Part shown: piece after piece, positions 36,663-46,266 of the stretch | Numbering within the stretch: position 1 is the stretch's first letter | Layout of the letters: the number at the start of each line of letters is the position of its first letter | NCBI RefSeq assembly: GCF_001298265.1 | Contig: NZ_LGSZ01000022.1 | Span: forward strand, 186,001-250,000 | Origin: Allobosea vaviloviae | Lineage (GTDB): Bacteria; Pseudomonadota; Alphaproteobacteria; Rhizobiales; Beijerinckiaceae | DNA length: 64,000 bases | Reading direction: 5' to 3' | Position numbers and translations under genes: made by a program | Notes under the pieces: model-generated | What the model was told of the DNA's origin: nothing | Database searches by the model: none | Seen by the model: the letters and a program-made list of their open reading frames with translations, nothing else

Positions 36663-37226
36663 TCAGCGATCGTCCTCGCCGGCTTCCGCCAGCGCTGCGC
36701 CGACCTCGAGGCCGAGATCGTCGAGATCGAACTCCTCGCGAGCGGTGACGTTCTCGCCGCGCACCTGGCGCTCGGCTTCCTGAGCCGAACGGGCGACGTT
36801 GACCGTGACCGTGACCGAGACTTCCGGATGCAGCACGACCGGGACGGTGTGCAGGCCGAGCGTCTTGATCGGGGCGTTCAGCGTCACCTGGCTGCGGGCG
36901 ACGTGGAAGCCGTCGGCGGTCAGGGACTCGGCGATGTCACGGGTCGAGACCGAGCCGTAGAGCACGCCGGATTCGCCCGACTGGCGCAGGATCACGACCG
37001 AATGGCCGTTGAGCGTCTCGGCGACGGCCTCGGCCTCGGAGCGCAGTTCGAGATTGCGAGTCTCGAGCTCGATCTTCTGGCCCTCGAAGCGCTTCTTGTT
37101 TTCCTCGGTGGCGCGCAGCGCCTTGCCGCGGGCGAGCAGGTAGTTGCGGCCGAAGCCGTCGCGGACGCGGACGACTTCGCCCATCTGGCCGAGCTTGGCG
37201 ACGCGTTCGAGCAGGATCACTTCCAT
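36663..37226 (-). CDS. rplI: 50S ribosomal protein L9
   Basis: A 187-residue protein. The N-terminal RNA-binding domain [20 protein letters not shown] and [20 protein letters not shown] is diagnostic; the connecting helix and C-terminal domain follow ([12 protein letters not shown]). The last 35 residues are an acidic extension ([20 protein letters not shown]) typical of alphaproteobacterial L9. The RBS AAAAGGAGAAC is strong. A terminator follows. Confidence 0.96.
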   Translation of the reverse strand: MEVILLERVAKLGQMGEVVRVRDGFGRNYLLARGKALRATEENKKRFEGQKIELETRNLELRSEAEAVAETLNGHSVVILRQSGESGVLYGSVSTRDIAESLTADGFHVARSQVTLNAPIKTLGLHTVPVVLHPEVSVTVTVNVARSAQEAERQVRGENVTAREEFDLDDLGLEVGAALAEAGEDDR

Positions 37227-37279
37227 GGTCTTGTTCTCCTTTTGAGATCGGTTGGTGTGTTCAGGTCTTGGTGGTCAAG

Positions 37280-38236
37280 TCAGGTGGAAGGCGGTGGAGG
37301 CAGGGCAGCCCGCTTGCGCAGGCCGAGAAGGCTGTCGATGACACCCGCGAGTGCCAGCAGCGGCGTCAGCACGGCCTGCATCAGGACGAGCGCGACATAG
37401 ACGCTGACCAGCATCGGCGTGCGCCAGGCCTGGCCGCGCGAGAGGTCGTGCAGCATGGCGAGCCCTGTGAACATGAAGGTCGCCAGCAGCGCCCCCACCA
37501 GGGCGACGCCCGCCAGACCGACGAAGCCATCCAGCGCGGCGGTCGCAAGGCCCGCCACCAGCAGCAGCAGCGCCTGACGTGGCAGCGTCGTCGATGGAAT
37601 GAAGGGCCAGGGACGCGGCAGACGGCCCGAGAGCTGCACGGTTTTCGCGGCGAGCCAGAGATTGGCGGTGATCGTCGTGACGATCGAGGCCCCGATGCCG
37701 AGCGGGACGGCCCGCACCAGCAGTGGTGTCACATTCGCCGCAAGCTCGGCTTGCGTCGTGCCTTGCGGCAGGCTGATCATCTTGCTGCGGACCATCTCGG
37801 ACAGGAGGTTCTCGACGATCCGGGCGATGACCGAGCGATAGGCCTCGTAATCCGTCGTCATCACCAGCGCGCTGGCAATCGTCGCCATCGCCGCGGTCGC
37901 TGCGATCCAGACCATGAGACTGCCGAGCGGATACCACTCGGCGGTTCCGGCGGCATCGGTCCGTGCCAGCAGTGCGAGATAGGCGATCCACCACGCCGGC
38001 AGCGCGATGATGAAGGCGAAGGCGATCCCGGCCGGCAAGCTGAGCGCGATCGCCACGGCGACTGCGCCGGCACCGACGGCAACCAGTCCTGCGCGGTGGT
38101 TCCAGCCCAGCGCGGCGATGAAGATCGGCAGGGGAGCGGCAGAGTACAACAGCACGGCCAGCGGCGATCCGGTGATCACCACTGAGAAAAGCAGGGCCGC
38201 AACGAGGCCCGCGCCGATGCCGACAACCGGTATCAT
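37280..38236 (-). CDS. DUF2232 polytopic membrane protein
   Basis: A 318-residue protein with about eight hydrophobic helices, of the DUF2232 (YybS-like) family; the second half contains PLGIGASIVTTITANLWLAA. Function unknown, although the family is regularly found between rpsR and rplI. The ATG at 38236 has AGGACGAAGA upstream; an in-frame ATG at 38344 would add a 36-residue polar leader without an RBS and is rejected. Confidence 0.87.
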   Translation of the reverse strand: MIPVVGIGAGLVAALLFSVVITGSPLAVLLYSAAPLPIFIAALGWNHRAGLVAVGAGAVAVAIALSLPAGIAFAFIIALPAWWIAYLALLARTDAAGTAEWYPLGSLMVWIAATAAMATIASALVMTTDYEAYRSVIARIVENLLSEMVRSKMISLPQGTTQAELAANVTPLLVRAVPLGIGASIVTTITANLWLAAKTVQLSGRLPRPWPFIPSTTLPRQALLLLVAGLATAALDGFVGLAGVALVGALLATFMFTGLAMLHDLSRGQAWRTPMLVSVYVALVLMQAVLTPLLALAGVIDSLLGLRKRAALPPPPST

Positions 38237-38398
38237 TCTTCGTCCTGCTGTCCCGCTGCTCCCGGGCCTAGAGCGGCCGGGCAGGGTGAGAGGCATTTGC
38301 CTCAACGAACCCGATGAAGTTGCACCACCGGGCGACTGGTTCATTTCAGGCAGTTCAAACCGGCGGCGATCGCTCGCCGCCGGGATTGTCAGATACGC

Positions 38399-38644
38399 TC
38401 AGCGGATGACGTAGGGCAGCAGGCCGAGGAAGCGGGCGCGCTTGATCGCCTGGGCGAGCTCGCGCTGCTTCTTGGCGGAGACCGCCGTGATGCGCGACGG
38501 CACGATCTTGCCGCGCTCGGAGATGTAGCGCGAGAGCAGGCGCACATCCTTGTAGTCGATCTTCGGAGCGCCCTCGCCCGAGAAGGGGCAGGACTTGCGG
38601 CGGCGGAAGAAGGGGCGGCGTGCGCCAGCAGATGCAGTCGACAT
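38399..38644 (-). CDS. rpsR: 30S ribosomal protein S18
   Basis: An 81-residue protein. [20 protein letters not shown] is the zinc-binding-type N-terminus and [19 protein letters not shown] followed by [20 protein letters not shown] is the conserved core. It binds S6 and 16S rRNA on the platform of the small subunit. It starts three bases after the rpsF stop. Confidence 0.96.
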   Translation of the reverse strand: MSTASAGARRPFFRRRKSCPFSGEGAPKIDYKDVRLLSRYISERGKIVPSRITAVSAKKQRELAQAIKRARFLGLLPYVIR

Positions 38645-38647
38645 GGA

Positions 38648-39109
38648 TCAGGCCTCCGCGCCGGTTGTGGTTTCGGTGCCTTCGTCATCGCGACGAGGAC
38701 GGTCGCGGCGCGGGCCACGATCGCCGCCACGGTCGAAGCGGTCGCCGCCGCCGGGACGGTCGAAACGGTCGCCGCGATCATCGCGGTCGCGCTTCTGGAG
38801 CATGGCCGACTGGCCTTCCTCGAGCTCTTCGACGCGGATGGTGAGGAAGCGCAGCACGTCCTCGTTGATGCGCATCTGGCGCTCCATCTCCAGCACGGCG
38901 GCGGAGGGGGCGTCGATGTTCAAAAGCGAATAATGCGCCTTGCGGTTCTTCTTGATGCGATAGCCCAGCGACTTGACGCCCCAGTACTCGACCTTGGGGA
39001 CCGAGCCGCCATTCGCCTCGATGATGCCCTTGAACGTCTCGACAAGGGTCTCGACCTGCTGCGCGCTGACGTCTTGTCGCGCGAGCAGAACATGCTCGTA
39101 CAATGCCAT
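38648..39109 (-). CDS. rpsF: 30S ribosomal protein S6 with Arg/Asp-rich tail
   Basis: A 153-residue protein. The S6 fold covers residues 1-105 ([59 protein letters not shown]). The remaining 48 residues are a low-complexity tail with repeated DRFDR/GGDR units and an acidic end. C-terminal extensions are common in alphaproteobacterial S6. The ATG at 39109 gives the usual start; an upstream in-frame start is rejected. Confidence 0.95.
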   Translation of the reverse strand: MALYEHVLLARQDVSAQQVETLVETFKGIIEANGGSVPKVEYWGVKSLGYRIKKNRKAHYSLLNIDAPSAAVLEMERQMRINEDVLRFLTIRVEELEEGQSAMLQKRDRDDRGDRFDRPGGGDRFDRGGDRGPRRDRPRRDDEGTETTTGAEA

Positions 39110-39455
39110 GGTTGGCCTTCCTCGTTTCACACTGTTTCGCTCGGCGCGGAGCCCTCCGAGCCCTGGATAAGGCCCGACAGGATTTCATCGAAGGCGGAGA
39201 CACGGGATGACGGCTCAGGATAGGGAGCCTGCGGAGCGATCTCGAAGACGGTGAGGGCGCACTGCCATCCGTTCAGCCTCCGGCCGAACAAACAGGAGCC
39301 GGTCGTTACAGGCTAGGGCGCGGTCATGCAACCGAAATCCGTGCCGGAGCGCGGTTCCGGGCGCGGAAATCTCGCCTCGAAGCTTGACTTGGCGTCCAAG
39401 GCAGTGTGACAGCCCCGTCAATTCGCTGAAAACGTTTGAATTCGAGGCTTGCCGA
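39110..39455. other. Divergent promoter region rpsF / fabD
   Basis: 346 bases with no gene. Toward fabD there is a TTGACT at 39384 with only a weak partner hexamer (TGACAG) 17 bases on. Toward rpsF no clear consensus is seen. The middle is GC-rich without strong dyads. Confidence 0.5.
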
Positions 39456-40400
39456 ATGACGACCGCGTTCCTTTTTCCTGGCCAGGGCTCCCAGGCCGTC
39501 GGCATGGGCAAGGCCCTGGCCGAGAACTTCCCCGTCGCGAAGGCTGTCTTCGACGAGGTCGATGTCGCGTTGTCTCAGAAGCTCTCCGTGTTGATGTGGG
39601 AGGGGCCGGGTGACGAGCTGACGCTGACCAGCAACGCGCAGCCGGCGCTGATGGCGGTCAGTCTCGCGGTGATCCGCGTACTCGAATCGGAAGCCGGGCT
39701 GGACCTGAAGCGCGACGCGGCCTTCGTCGCCGGGCATTCGCTGGGCGAATATTCGGCGCTCGCCGCTGCCGGCACCTTCAGCATCACTGATGCCGCCCGC
39801 CTTCTGCGCATCCGCGGCGATGCCATGCAGAAGGCCGTGCCGGCGGGCGAGGGCGCCATGGCGGCCCTGCTCGGGGCGGAACTCGATCTGGCGCGTGCCA
39901 TCGCGGCCGACGCGGCGCAAGGCGAAGTCTGCGAAGTGGCCAACGACAATGGCGGCGGCCAGGTGGTGCTCTCGGGCGCCAAGGCCGCGATCGATCGCGC
40001 CATCGTGCTCGCTGGTGAGCGCGGGGTCCGGCGTGCCATGCTTCTGCCGGTTTCGGCTCCCTTCCATTGCGCCCTGATGCAGCCGGCGGCGGAGGCCATG
40101 CAGGCCGCGCTGGAACAGGTCGCGATGCAGGCGCCCGTCGTGGCGGTGATGGCCAATGTCGGCGCTGCACCGCTCAGCGACCCCGACGGCATCCGCGCCT
40201 CACTCGTGGCACAGGTCACGGGCACGGTGCGCTGGCGCGAATGCGTCGAGGCGATGACGGCAGCTGGCGTGACCCGCTTCGTCGAGGTCGGCAGCGGCAA
40301 GGTTCTGGCCGGGCTGGTCAAGCGCATCGCAGCTGGGGCGACGCCGATCTCGGTCGGAACGGCCGACGATATCGCTGGTTACAAGGCCTTGGACAGCTAA
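39456..40400 (+). CDS. fabD: Malonyl-CoA:ACP transacylase
   Basis: A 314-residue enzyme that loads malonate onto ACP for fatty-acid synthesis. The oxyanion motif FPGQGSQ is at 7-13, the catalytic Ser95 in GHSLGEYS and His204 in PVSAPFHCALM. The ATG at 39456 follows GAGG at eight bases; a longer frame upstream is rejected. It is the first gene of the fabD-fabG-acpP-fabF-mltG-yicC-gmk run. Confidence 0.96.
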   Translation: MTTAFLFPGQGSQAVGMGKALAENFPVAKAVFDEVDVALSQKLSVLMWEGPGDELTLTSNAQPALMAVSLAVIRVLESEAGLDLKRDAAFVAGHSLGEYSALAAAGTFSITDAARLLRIRGDAMQKAVPAGEGAMAALLGAELDLARAIAADAAQGEVCEVANDNGGGQVVLSGAKAAIDRAIVLAGERGVRRAMLLPVSAPFHCALMQPAAEAMQAALEQVAMQAPVVAVMANVGAAPLSDPDGIRASLVAQVTGTVRWRECVEAMTAAGVTRFVEVGSGKVLAGLVKRIAAGATPISVGTADDIAGYKALDS

Positions 40401-40446
40401 GAACCCGGAACGGGTACAGACGGCAGAATGCCGAAGGGGAGAGACG

Positions 40447-41184
40447 ATGCTTGATTTGACGGGCAAGAAGGCCCTGGTCACCGGCGCGACCGGCGGGCTG
40501 GGCGGCGCCATCGCGCGCATGCTCCACGGCCAGGGCGCAACCGTTGCGCTTTCGGGCACCCGCGCCGAGGCTTTGGAGGCACTGGCCACCGAACTCGGCG
40601 AGCGGGCGGTGATCGTGCCTTGCAACCTCGCCGACAAGGATTCGGTCGAAGCGCTCGTGCCCGCGGCCGAAGAGAAGCTCGGCGGTCTCGATATTCTCGT
40701 GAACAATGCCGGCGTGACCAAGGACAATCTCTTCCTGCGTCTCAAGGACGAGGACTGGGACAGCGTCATCGCGGTCAATCTGACGGCGGCCTTCCGGCTC
40801 TCGCGCGCCGCCGTGAAGTCGATGATGCGCCGGCGCTATGGCCGCATCATCTCGATCGGCTCGGTGGTCGGCACCACCGGCAATCCCGGCCAAGGCAACT
40901 ATGCCGCCTCGAAGGCCGGGCTGATCGGCATGTCGAAGGCGCTTGCTGCCGAAGTCGCCAGCCGCAACATCACGGTGAATGTCGTTGCGCCGGGCTTTAT
41001 CGAGTCACCGATGACTCAGGCGCTGAACGAGAAACAGCGCGAGGGCATTCTGTCGGACGTGCCGATGGGGCGTCTCGGCGTCGGCGCCGATGTTGCCGCC
41101 GCAGTTGTCTACCTCGCCAGCACCGAAGCCGCCTATGTGACGGGACAGACCCTTCACGTCAACGGCGGAATGACAATGATCTGA
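40447..41184 (+). CDS. fabG: 3-oxoacyl-[acyl-carrier-protein] reductase
   Basis: A 245-residue SDR that reduces beta-ketoacyl-ACP with NADPH. Cofactor motif TGATGGLG (12-19), NNAG (86-89), catalytic Ser139, Tyr152 and Lys156 (YAASK). The RBS GGGGAGAGACG precedes the ATG. Confidence 0.96.
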   Translation: MLDLTGKKALVTGATGGLGGAIARMLHGQGATVALSGTRAEALEALATELGERAVIVPCNLADKDSVEALVPAAEEKLGGLDILVNNAGVTKDNLFLRLKDEDWDSVIAVNLTAAFRLSRAAVKSMMRRRYGRIISIGSVVGTTGNPGQGNYAASKAGLIGMSKALAAEVASRNITVNVVAPGFIESPMTQALNEKQREGILSDVPMGRLGVGADVAAAVVYLASTEAAYVTGQTLHVNGGMTMI

Positions 41185-41443
41185 GAGAGTTGAGAGCATT
41201 TCCAGACAAAGCTGATCGGCCTCTGGACGCTCTCGCCAGCCTTCATCGGGTGTGTTAACTAGCGCCGTCGCGCAGCGATGCAGGGTTCGGGGGGGCTTGA
41301 CGGGAACCCGGTTGTTGCGTTTGTGCAGGCTTCGAGTTCCGACCCGTCGACACCGCTTCGGTGAGGTGGGATTCAGGAGTGAACGTCCCCATATGCGACG
41401 CGATCCAGCGTTGCGTATTTTTCAATCTGCAAGGAAAAGACCC
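41185..41443. promoter_or_regulatory. acpP upstream region with candidate promoter
   Basis: A 259-base gap, long for this operon, so acpP probably has its own promoter. TTGACG at 41297 with TTTGTG 17 bases on is a weak candidate. The acpP RBS (AAGGAAAAG, from 41431) is strong, as expected for a very abundant protein. Confidence 0.35.
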
Positions 41444-41677
41444 ATGAGCGATGTCGCCGAGCGCGTGAAGAAGATCGTGGTCGAGCATCTCGGCGTCGAG
41501 CCTGAGAAGGTCGTGGATGGCGCCAATTTCATCGAGGATCTCGGGGCCGACAGCCTCGATACGGTCGAGCTCGTGATGGCGTTCGAGGAAGAATTCGGCG
41601 TCGAAATCCCCGACGACGCGGCTGAGACGATCGTGACCGTCGGCGACGCCGTCAAGTTCCTGTCGAAGACCGCCTGA
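41444..41677 (+). CDS. acpP: Acyl carrier protein
   Basis: A 77-residue acidic protein with the phosphopantetheine attachment Ser37 in [19 protein letters not shown]. It carries growing acyl chains for the Fab enzymes around it. The ATG at 41444 has a strong RBS; a longer frame starting at 41252 is rejected. Confidence 0.97.
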   Translation: MSDVAERVKKIVVEHLGVEPEKVVDGANFIEDLGADSLDTVELVMAFEEEFGVEIPDDAAETIVTVGDAVKFLSKTA

Positions 41678-41713
41678 TCGGCCTTATCGGTCGGTTGGCC
41701 GCAGCAGAGCGTC

Positions 41714-43006
41714 ATGGTTTCACAGAGTCTCTCGATGCGACGCGTCGTCGTGACTGGTCTGGGCATGGTGACGCCGCTCGCGAGCGGCGTCGAACTGACC
41801 TGGTCGCGTATTCTCGCCGGCGCCAGTGGCGCCGGCCCCATCACCAGCTTCGACTGCAGCGATCTGCCGGCGCGCATCGCCTGCAACATCCAGCGGGGCG
41901 ACGGCAGCGACGGCACCTTCAATCCCGACGATTGGATGGAGCCGAAGGAGCAGCGCAAGGTCGATGATTTCATCGTCTTCGCGATGGCTGCTGCCCGGCA
42001 GGCTCTGACGGACGCCAACTGGAAGCCCGAGAGCTACGAGGACCAGATCGCGACGGGCGTCGCCATCGGTTCCGGAATCGGCGGCCTCGGTGGCATCTAC
42101 GAGGCCTCGATCCTGCTCAAGGAGCGCGGTCCGCGCCGTCTATCACCCTTCTTCATTCCGGGCCGCCTGAGCAATCTTGCGGCGGGCTATGTCTCGATCG
42201 AACATGGCCTTAAGGGGCCCAACCACTCGGTTGTGACCGCCTGCTCGACCGGTGCGCACGCGATTGGCGATGCTTCGCGCATGATCGCGCTCGGCGATGC
42301 CGATGTCATGCTGGCGGGCGGTGCCGAATCGGCGATCAACCGGCTCGGCATCGCAGGCTTCTGCGCCTGCCGCGCCTTGTCCACGGATTTCAACGACACG
42401 CCCGAGAAGGCCTCGCGCCCCTATGACAAGGACCGTGACGGTTTCGTCATGGGCGAGGGCGCCGGCGTCGTGGTTCTCGAGGAACTCGATCATGCTCTGG
42501 CGCGCGGAGCGCGCATCTATGCGGAAGTCGTCGGCTACGGCCTGTCGGGCGATGCCTATCACATCACCTCGCCTGCCGAGGATGGCGACGGCGCTTATCG
42601 CTGCATGTCGATGGCGTTGAACCGGGCCGGCATCGCTGCGTCCGCGCTCGACTACATCAACGCGCACGGCACCTCGACGCAGCTCGGCGACGAGATCGAG
42701 TTGCGCGCCGCAGAACGTCTGCTCGCCAATTCGCCGACGAAGCCTGCCATGTCCTCGACCAAATCGGCGACGGGGCATCTGCTCGGTGCTGCCGGCGCAG
42801 TTGAGGCGATCTTCGCGATCCTTGCGATTCGTGACCAGATCGCGCCGCCGACGATCAATCTCGACAACCCCTCCGTCGAGACGGATCTCGATCTCGTCCC
42901 GCATGTCGCGCGCAAGCGGAAGATCGACGTCGTCCTGTCGAACTCCTTCGGTTTCGGCGGCACGAATGCCTCGCTGGTGATGCGACGCTATCGCGACGGC
43001 GCCTGA
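41714..43006 (+). CDS. fabF: 3-oxoacyl-[acyl-carrier-protein] synthase II
   Basis: A 430-residue condensing enzyme that elongates acyl-ACP. Catalytic Cys177 (VTACSTGAHAIGDA), His318 (NAHGTSTQLGD) and His355 (SATGHLLGAAG) are present. The ATG at 41714 is used, although the ATG at 41735 (MRRVVVTGLG) is an equally good start. Confidence 0.96.
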   Translation: MVSQSLSMRRVVVTGLGMVTPLASGVELTWSRILAGASGAGPITSFDCSDLPARIACNIQRGDGSDGTFNPDDWMEPKEQRKVDDFIVFAMAAARQALTDANWKPESYEDQIATGVAIGSGIGGLGGIYEASILLKERGPRRLSPFFIPGRLSNLAAGYVSIEHGLKGPNHSVVTACSTGAHAIGDASRMIALGDADVMLAGGAESAINRLGIAGFCACRALSTDFNDTPEKASRPYDKDRDGFVMGEGAGVVVLEELDHALARGARIYAEVVGYGLSGDAYHITSPAEDGDGAYRCMSMALNRAGIAASALDYINAHGTSTQLGDEIELRAAERLLANSPTKPAMSSTKSATGHLLGAAGAVEAIFAILAIRDQIAPPTINLDNPSVETDLDLVPHVARKRKIDVVLSNSFGFGGTNASLVMRRYRDGA

Positions 43007-43204
43007 GGCGCGAGACAGCGCGCTTTCGCCATAATGTTGATTAGAGTGCGCTGCTGCTGTGGCGGAGGTAATTCCGCTTTCACAGGCGGCGTGAATCCGG
43101 TTCTAATGCCTTGGCGATCTGCCGAGTGACTGGGTTCAGGGTCGTGTCCGTCTGGCCCGTCCCTGGCGTGCCGTGATGATGTCCGAAGTGCGAGCGCTAA
43201 AACC

Positions 43205-44587
43205 GTGACCCATTCGCCCCGCGTCGCCCCCAAGAGCCCCAGCGAGGCGTTGAAGCCGGTCGCGCCGCCGGCGCCGCCGCCCAAGGCGCGCCGTCGCAGA
43301 CGCAGCCCTTTCATCGGGATGATGAGCGGGTTGTTCACGGCCGTGCTGGTTGTCGCCGGGCTGGTCGGTGCAGGCATCGCCATGGTCGGCAGTCAGAGCC
43401 GCGCGCCCGGTCCGCTGACGTCCGATCGCGTCCTGATCATTCCCAAGGACAGCGGTCTGACCGAGATCGCGGAACTGCTCCAGCGCGAGGGCATGATCGA
43501 GCACCCCTGGGCTTTTCGCGTTTCAGCTCTGGTCAGCGGCAATTGGACCAAGCTCAAGGCCGGCGAATATCTGTTCAAGGCGCGCGCGAGCCAGGCCGAT
43601 ATTCTCGACATCATTGCCGACGGCAAGGCCGTCGAACATGCGCTGACGGTACCGGAAGGCTTGACCAGCGAGCAGATCGTGGCGCGTTTGCGTGACAATG
43701 ACCTGTTGACCGGCGACGTCATCCAGGTGCCGCGCGAAGGCACGATCCTGCCCGACACCTACCGCTTTCCGCGCGGCTTCACGCGCCAGGGCATCATCGA
43801 TCGGATGACGCGCGACCAGCGCCAGATCCTCGCCGATGTCTGGCGGCGCAAGCCCGCCGACCTGCCGATCAAGACGCCGCAGGAACTGGTCGTGCTGGCC
43901 TCCATCGTCGAGAAGGAGACCGGGCGTGCCGACGAGCGGCCGCGCGTCGCGGGGGTCTTCATCAACCGGCTGAACCGCAAGATGAAGCTCCAGTCCGACC
44001 CGACGATCGTCTACGGCATCGTCGGCGGCAAGGGTACGCTCGGCCGTTCGATTCAGCGCAGCGAGATCACGCAGGCGACGCCCTATAATACCTACGTCAT
44101 CGACGGCCTGCCGCCTGGCCCGATCGCCAATCCAGGCCGCGCGGCCTTGGAGGCCGTGGTCAATCATTCCCGCACCAAGGACCTCTATTTCGTCGCCGAC
44201 GGCAGCGGCGGCCATGCCTTCGCCGAGACCCTCGAGCAGCACAATCGTAATGTCGGCCGCTGGCGCCAGCTCGAGTCGACGCGTCGCGAGCCCGGCAAGC
44301 CACCCGCGGAAGCGTCTGTCGACAAGGTCGAGCCGCCGCCGGCTCCCGACACGCGCACCGAGGCGCCAGCCCAGCAGCCGGTGGAAGGAGAAGCCATCGA
44401 GACCTGGCCGGCTCCGGGCAATCGCCGCGCCGGTGTGGCTCCGACGCAGCAGGGAGCGAGCCTGGCTGGTGCGGCCGGGACGCGCGCACGCGCCTTCGAT
44501 GCCTCGGAGGGGACGCCGCGCGACCCGCTGCTGAACAAGACGTTCGATCTGAACTCGCCCAAGCAGATTCCCACGCTGCGGCCTTGA
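43205..44587 (+). CDS. mltG: Endolytic transglycosylase MltG
   Basis: A 460-residue inner-membrane protein that cuts nascent glycan strands. A Pro/Arg-rich cytoplasmic N-terminus and one transmembrane helix (about 37-60) precede the LysM-like and YceG domains. The catalytic region LASIVEKETGRADERPRVAG is near residue 230-250, followed by FINRLNRKMKLQSDPTIVYG. The last 100 residues are a Pro-rich, probably disordered tail. The start is GTG. The 198-base gap from fabF holds nothing I recognise. Confidence 0.93.
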   Translation: MTHSPRVAPKSPSEALKPVAPPAPPPKARRRRRSPFIGMMSGLFTAVLVVAGLVGAGIAMVGSQSRAPGPLTSDRVLIIPKDSGLTEIAELLQREGMIEHPWAFRVSALVSGNWTKLKAGEYLFKARASQADILDIIADGKAVEHALTVPEGLTSEQIVARLRDNDLLTGDVIQVPREGTILPDTYRFPRGFTRQGIIDRMTRDQRQILADVWRRKPADLPIKTPQELVVLASIVEKETGRADERPRVAGVFINRLNRKMKLQSDPTIVYGIVGGKGTLGRSIQRSEITQATPYNTYVIDGLPPGPIANPGRAALEAVVNHSRTKDLYFVADGSGGHAFAETLEQHNRNVGRWRQLESTRREPGKPPAEASVDKVEPPPAPDTRTEAPAQQPVEGEAIETWPAPGNRRAGVAPTQQGASLAGAAGTRARAFDASEGTPRDPLLNKTFDLNSPKQIPTLRP

Positions 44588-44710
44588 CGATGGCGATCGA
44601 CCGAAGGCCCGGCCATCCCCATCTTCCTGCGACGGCGCCGGCTGGCGCGCTTGCCCCCCGGTTCCCCCACCACTAGGGTCCCGCCGCGTTGAGGCGGAGA
44701 CCGGGACACC

Positions 44711-45592
44711 ATGGCCATTGAGAGCATGACGGGCTTTGCCCGCGCGGCCGGGACCGTGGCCATCCACGCCTGGGCCTGGGAAATCCGCAGCGTCAATGGT
44801 CGCGGGCTCGATATCCGCGTCCGCGTCCCGCCGGGTTTCGAAATCCTGGCCGAAGCCGCGCGCAAGCGCCTGACCGGCGCCTTCGCGCGGGGCACGCTCC
44901 ACGTCAATCTCCAGATCACCAGCGATGCCGGCCCACCGCGCCCGCGCATCAACGAGGCGGCGCTGGCGGGGCTGCTGCAGGCCATCGCCCGCCTGCCGGC
45001 CTCCGACACCGTGCGCCCACCCTCCTATGACGGGCTGCTCGGGATTCGCGGCGTCATCGAACTCGCGGAGGAGAGCGAGGATACGCTGACCGTGATCGAG
45101 GCGCCGGTGCTGGCGGGGCTCGAGGCGGTCGTGCTTGGGCTCAAGGAGGCTCGCGGCAGCGAGGGGCGTGCGCTCGAGGCTGTGCTGTCGGGCCATCTCG
45201 AAACCATCGCGCGGTTGACCACACAGGCCGAACAGCATCCCGCCCGCAGCGTCGACGCCATCCGCGAGCGCATCGCCGCACAGGTCGGCGCGCTGCTGGA
45301 GGCGAGCCAGGCGCTCGACCCGCAGCGCCTGCATCAGGAGGCTGCGCTGCTGGCCGTGAAGGCCGACATCCGTGAGGAGATTGACCGGCTGCACGCGCAT
45401 GTCGCGGCGCTGCGCCTGCTGCTGGAGCAGGGCGGGCCAATCGGCCGCAAGCTCGATTTCCTGTCTCAGGAATTCGGCCGCGAGGCTTCGACGCTTTGCG
45501 CCAAGGCCGGCGATGCCGGCTTGTCGCGGATCGGGCTCGAACTGCGCACCGTCGTCGACCAGACGCGCGAGCAGGTGCAGAATGTGGAGTGA
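44711..45592 (+). CDS. YicC family endoribonuclease-like protein
   Basis: A 293-residue protein. MTGFARAAG near the start, IRSVNGRGLDIRVRVPPGFE and the C-terminal KADIREEIDRLHAHV, GRKLDFLSQEFGREASTLCA are the signature blocks of YicC. E. coli YicC acts as an RNase on the small RNA RyhB; the role here is inferred by homology. It lies just before gmk, its normal neighbour. Confidence 0.92.
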   Translation: MAIESMTGFARAAGTVAIHAWAWEIRSVNGRGLDIRVRVPPGFEILAEAARKRLTGAFARGTLHVNLQITSDAGPPRPRINEAALAGLLQAIARLPASDTVRPPSYDGLLGIRGVIELAEESEDTLTVIEAPVLAGLEAVVLGLKEARGSEGRALEAVLSGHLETIARLTTQAEQHPARSVDAIRERIAAQVGALLEASQALDPQRLHQEAALLAVKADIREEIDRLHAHVAALRLLLEQGGPIGRKLDFLSQEFGREASTLCAKAGDAGLSRIGLELRTVVDQTREQVQNVE

Positions 45593-45598
45593 GTGGTG

Positions 45599-46252
45599 AT
45601 GGCCGATGTTCTGCGCCCGGCCCGTCGCGGGCTGATCATGATCATGTCCTCGCCCTCGGGGGCGGGGAAGTCGACGCTGACGCGGACGCTGTCGAAGTCG
45701 CCGAGCGAAACCAATCTCGACCTGTCGATCTCGGTCACGACGCGCGCCAAGCGCCCCTCCGAAATCGAGGGCGTGCACTACCATTTCATCGATCGCGAAA
45801 CCTTCGAGCAAATGCGCGACCGCGACGAACTGCTCGAATGGGCCGAGGTCCACGGCAATGGCTACGGCACGCCGCGAAAGCCCGTCGAGGCATCGCTGAA
45901 GGCAGGGCGCGACGTGCTCTTCGACATCGACTGGCAGGGCACCCAGCAGATCCTGGAGCGCGCCCGGGAGGATGTCGTCAGTATCTTCATCCTGCCGCCC
46001 TCGATGGCGGAGCTGCGGTCGCGCCTGGTGCGCCGCGCCGAGGATGCGCCCGACGTCATCGCCAAGCGCCTCGCCAATGCCCGCGAGGAGATCGCGCGCT
46101 GGACCGTCTACGACTACGTCATCGTCAACGACGATCTCGACAAGGCCTATGACGCCGTTCGCTCGATCCTGGCAGCCGAGCGGCTCAAGCGCAGCCGGGC
46201 GATCGGCCTCGGCGAGTTCGTCGAGCAACTGCTCACCGAAACCCTTCCGTAA
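45599..46252 (+). CDS. gmk: Guanylate kinase
   Basis: A 217-residue enzyme, GMP + ATP to GDP + ADP. P-loop [10 protein letters not shown] is at 17-26; [19 protein letters not shown] is the GMP-binding stretch; [10 protein letters not shown] is conserved. I choose the ATG at 45599 with GGAGTGAG upstream over two adjacent GTGs. Confidence 0.95.
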   Translation: MADVLRPARRGLIMIMSSPSGAGKSTLTRTLSKSPSETNLDLSISVTTRAKRPSEIEGVHYHFIDRETFEQMRDRDELLEWAEVHGNGYGTPRKPVEASLKAGRDVLFDIDWQGTQQILERAREDVVSIFILPPSMAELRSRLVRRAEDAPDVIAKRLANAREEIARWTVYDYVIVNDDLDKAYDAVRSILAAERLKRSRAIGLGEFVEQLLTETLP

Positions 46253-46266
46253 CGGCGGATCGCGCT

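Noticed and set aside
37280-38236. DUF2232 gene between rpsR and rplI as an insertion
   Set aside because: It is the regular occupant of this position in Hyphomicrobiales.
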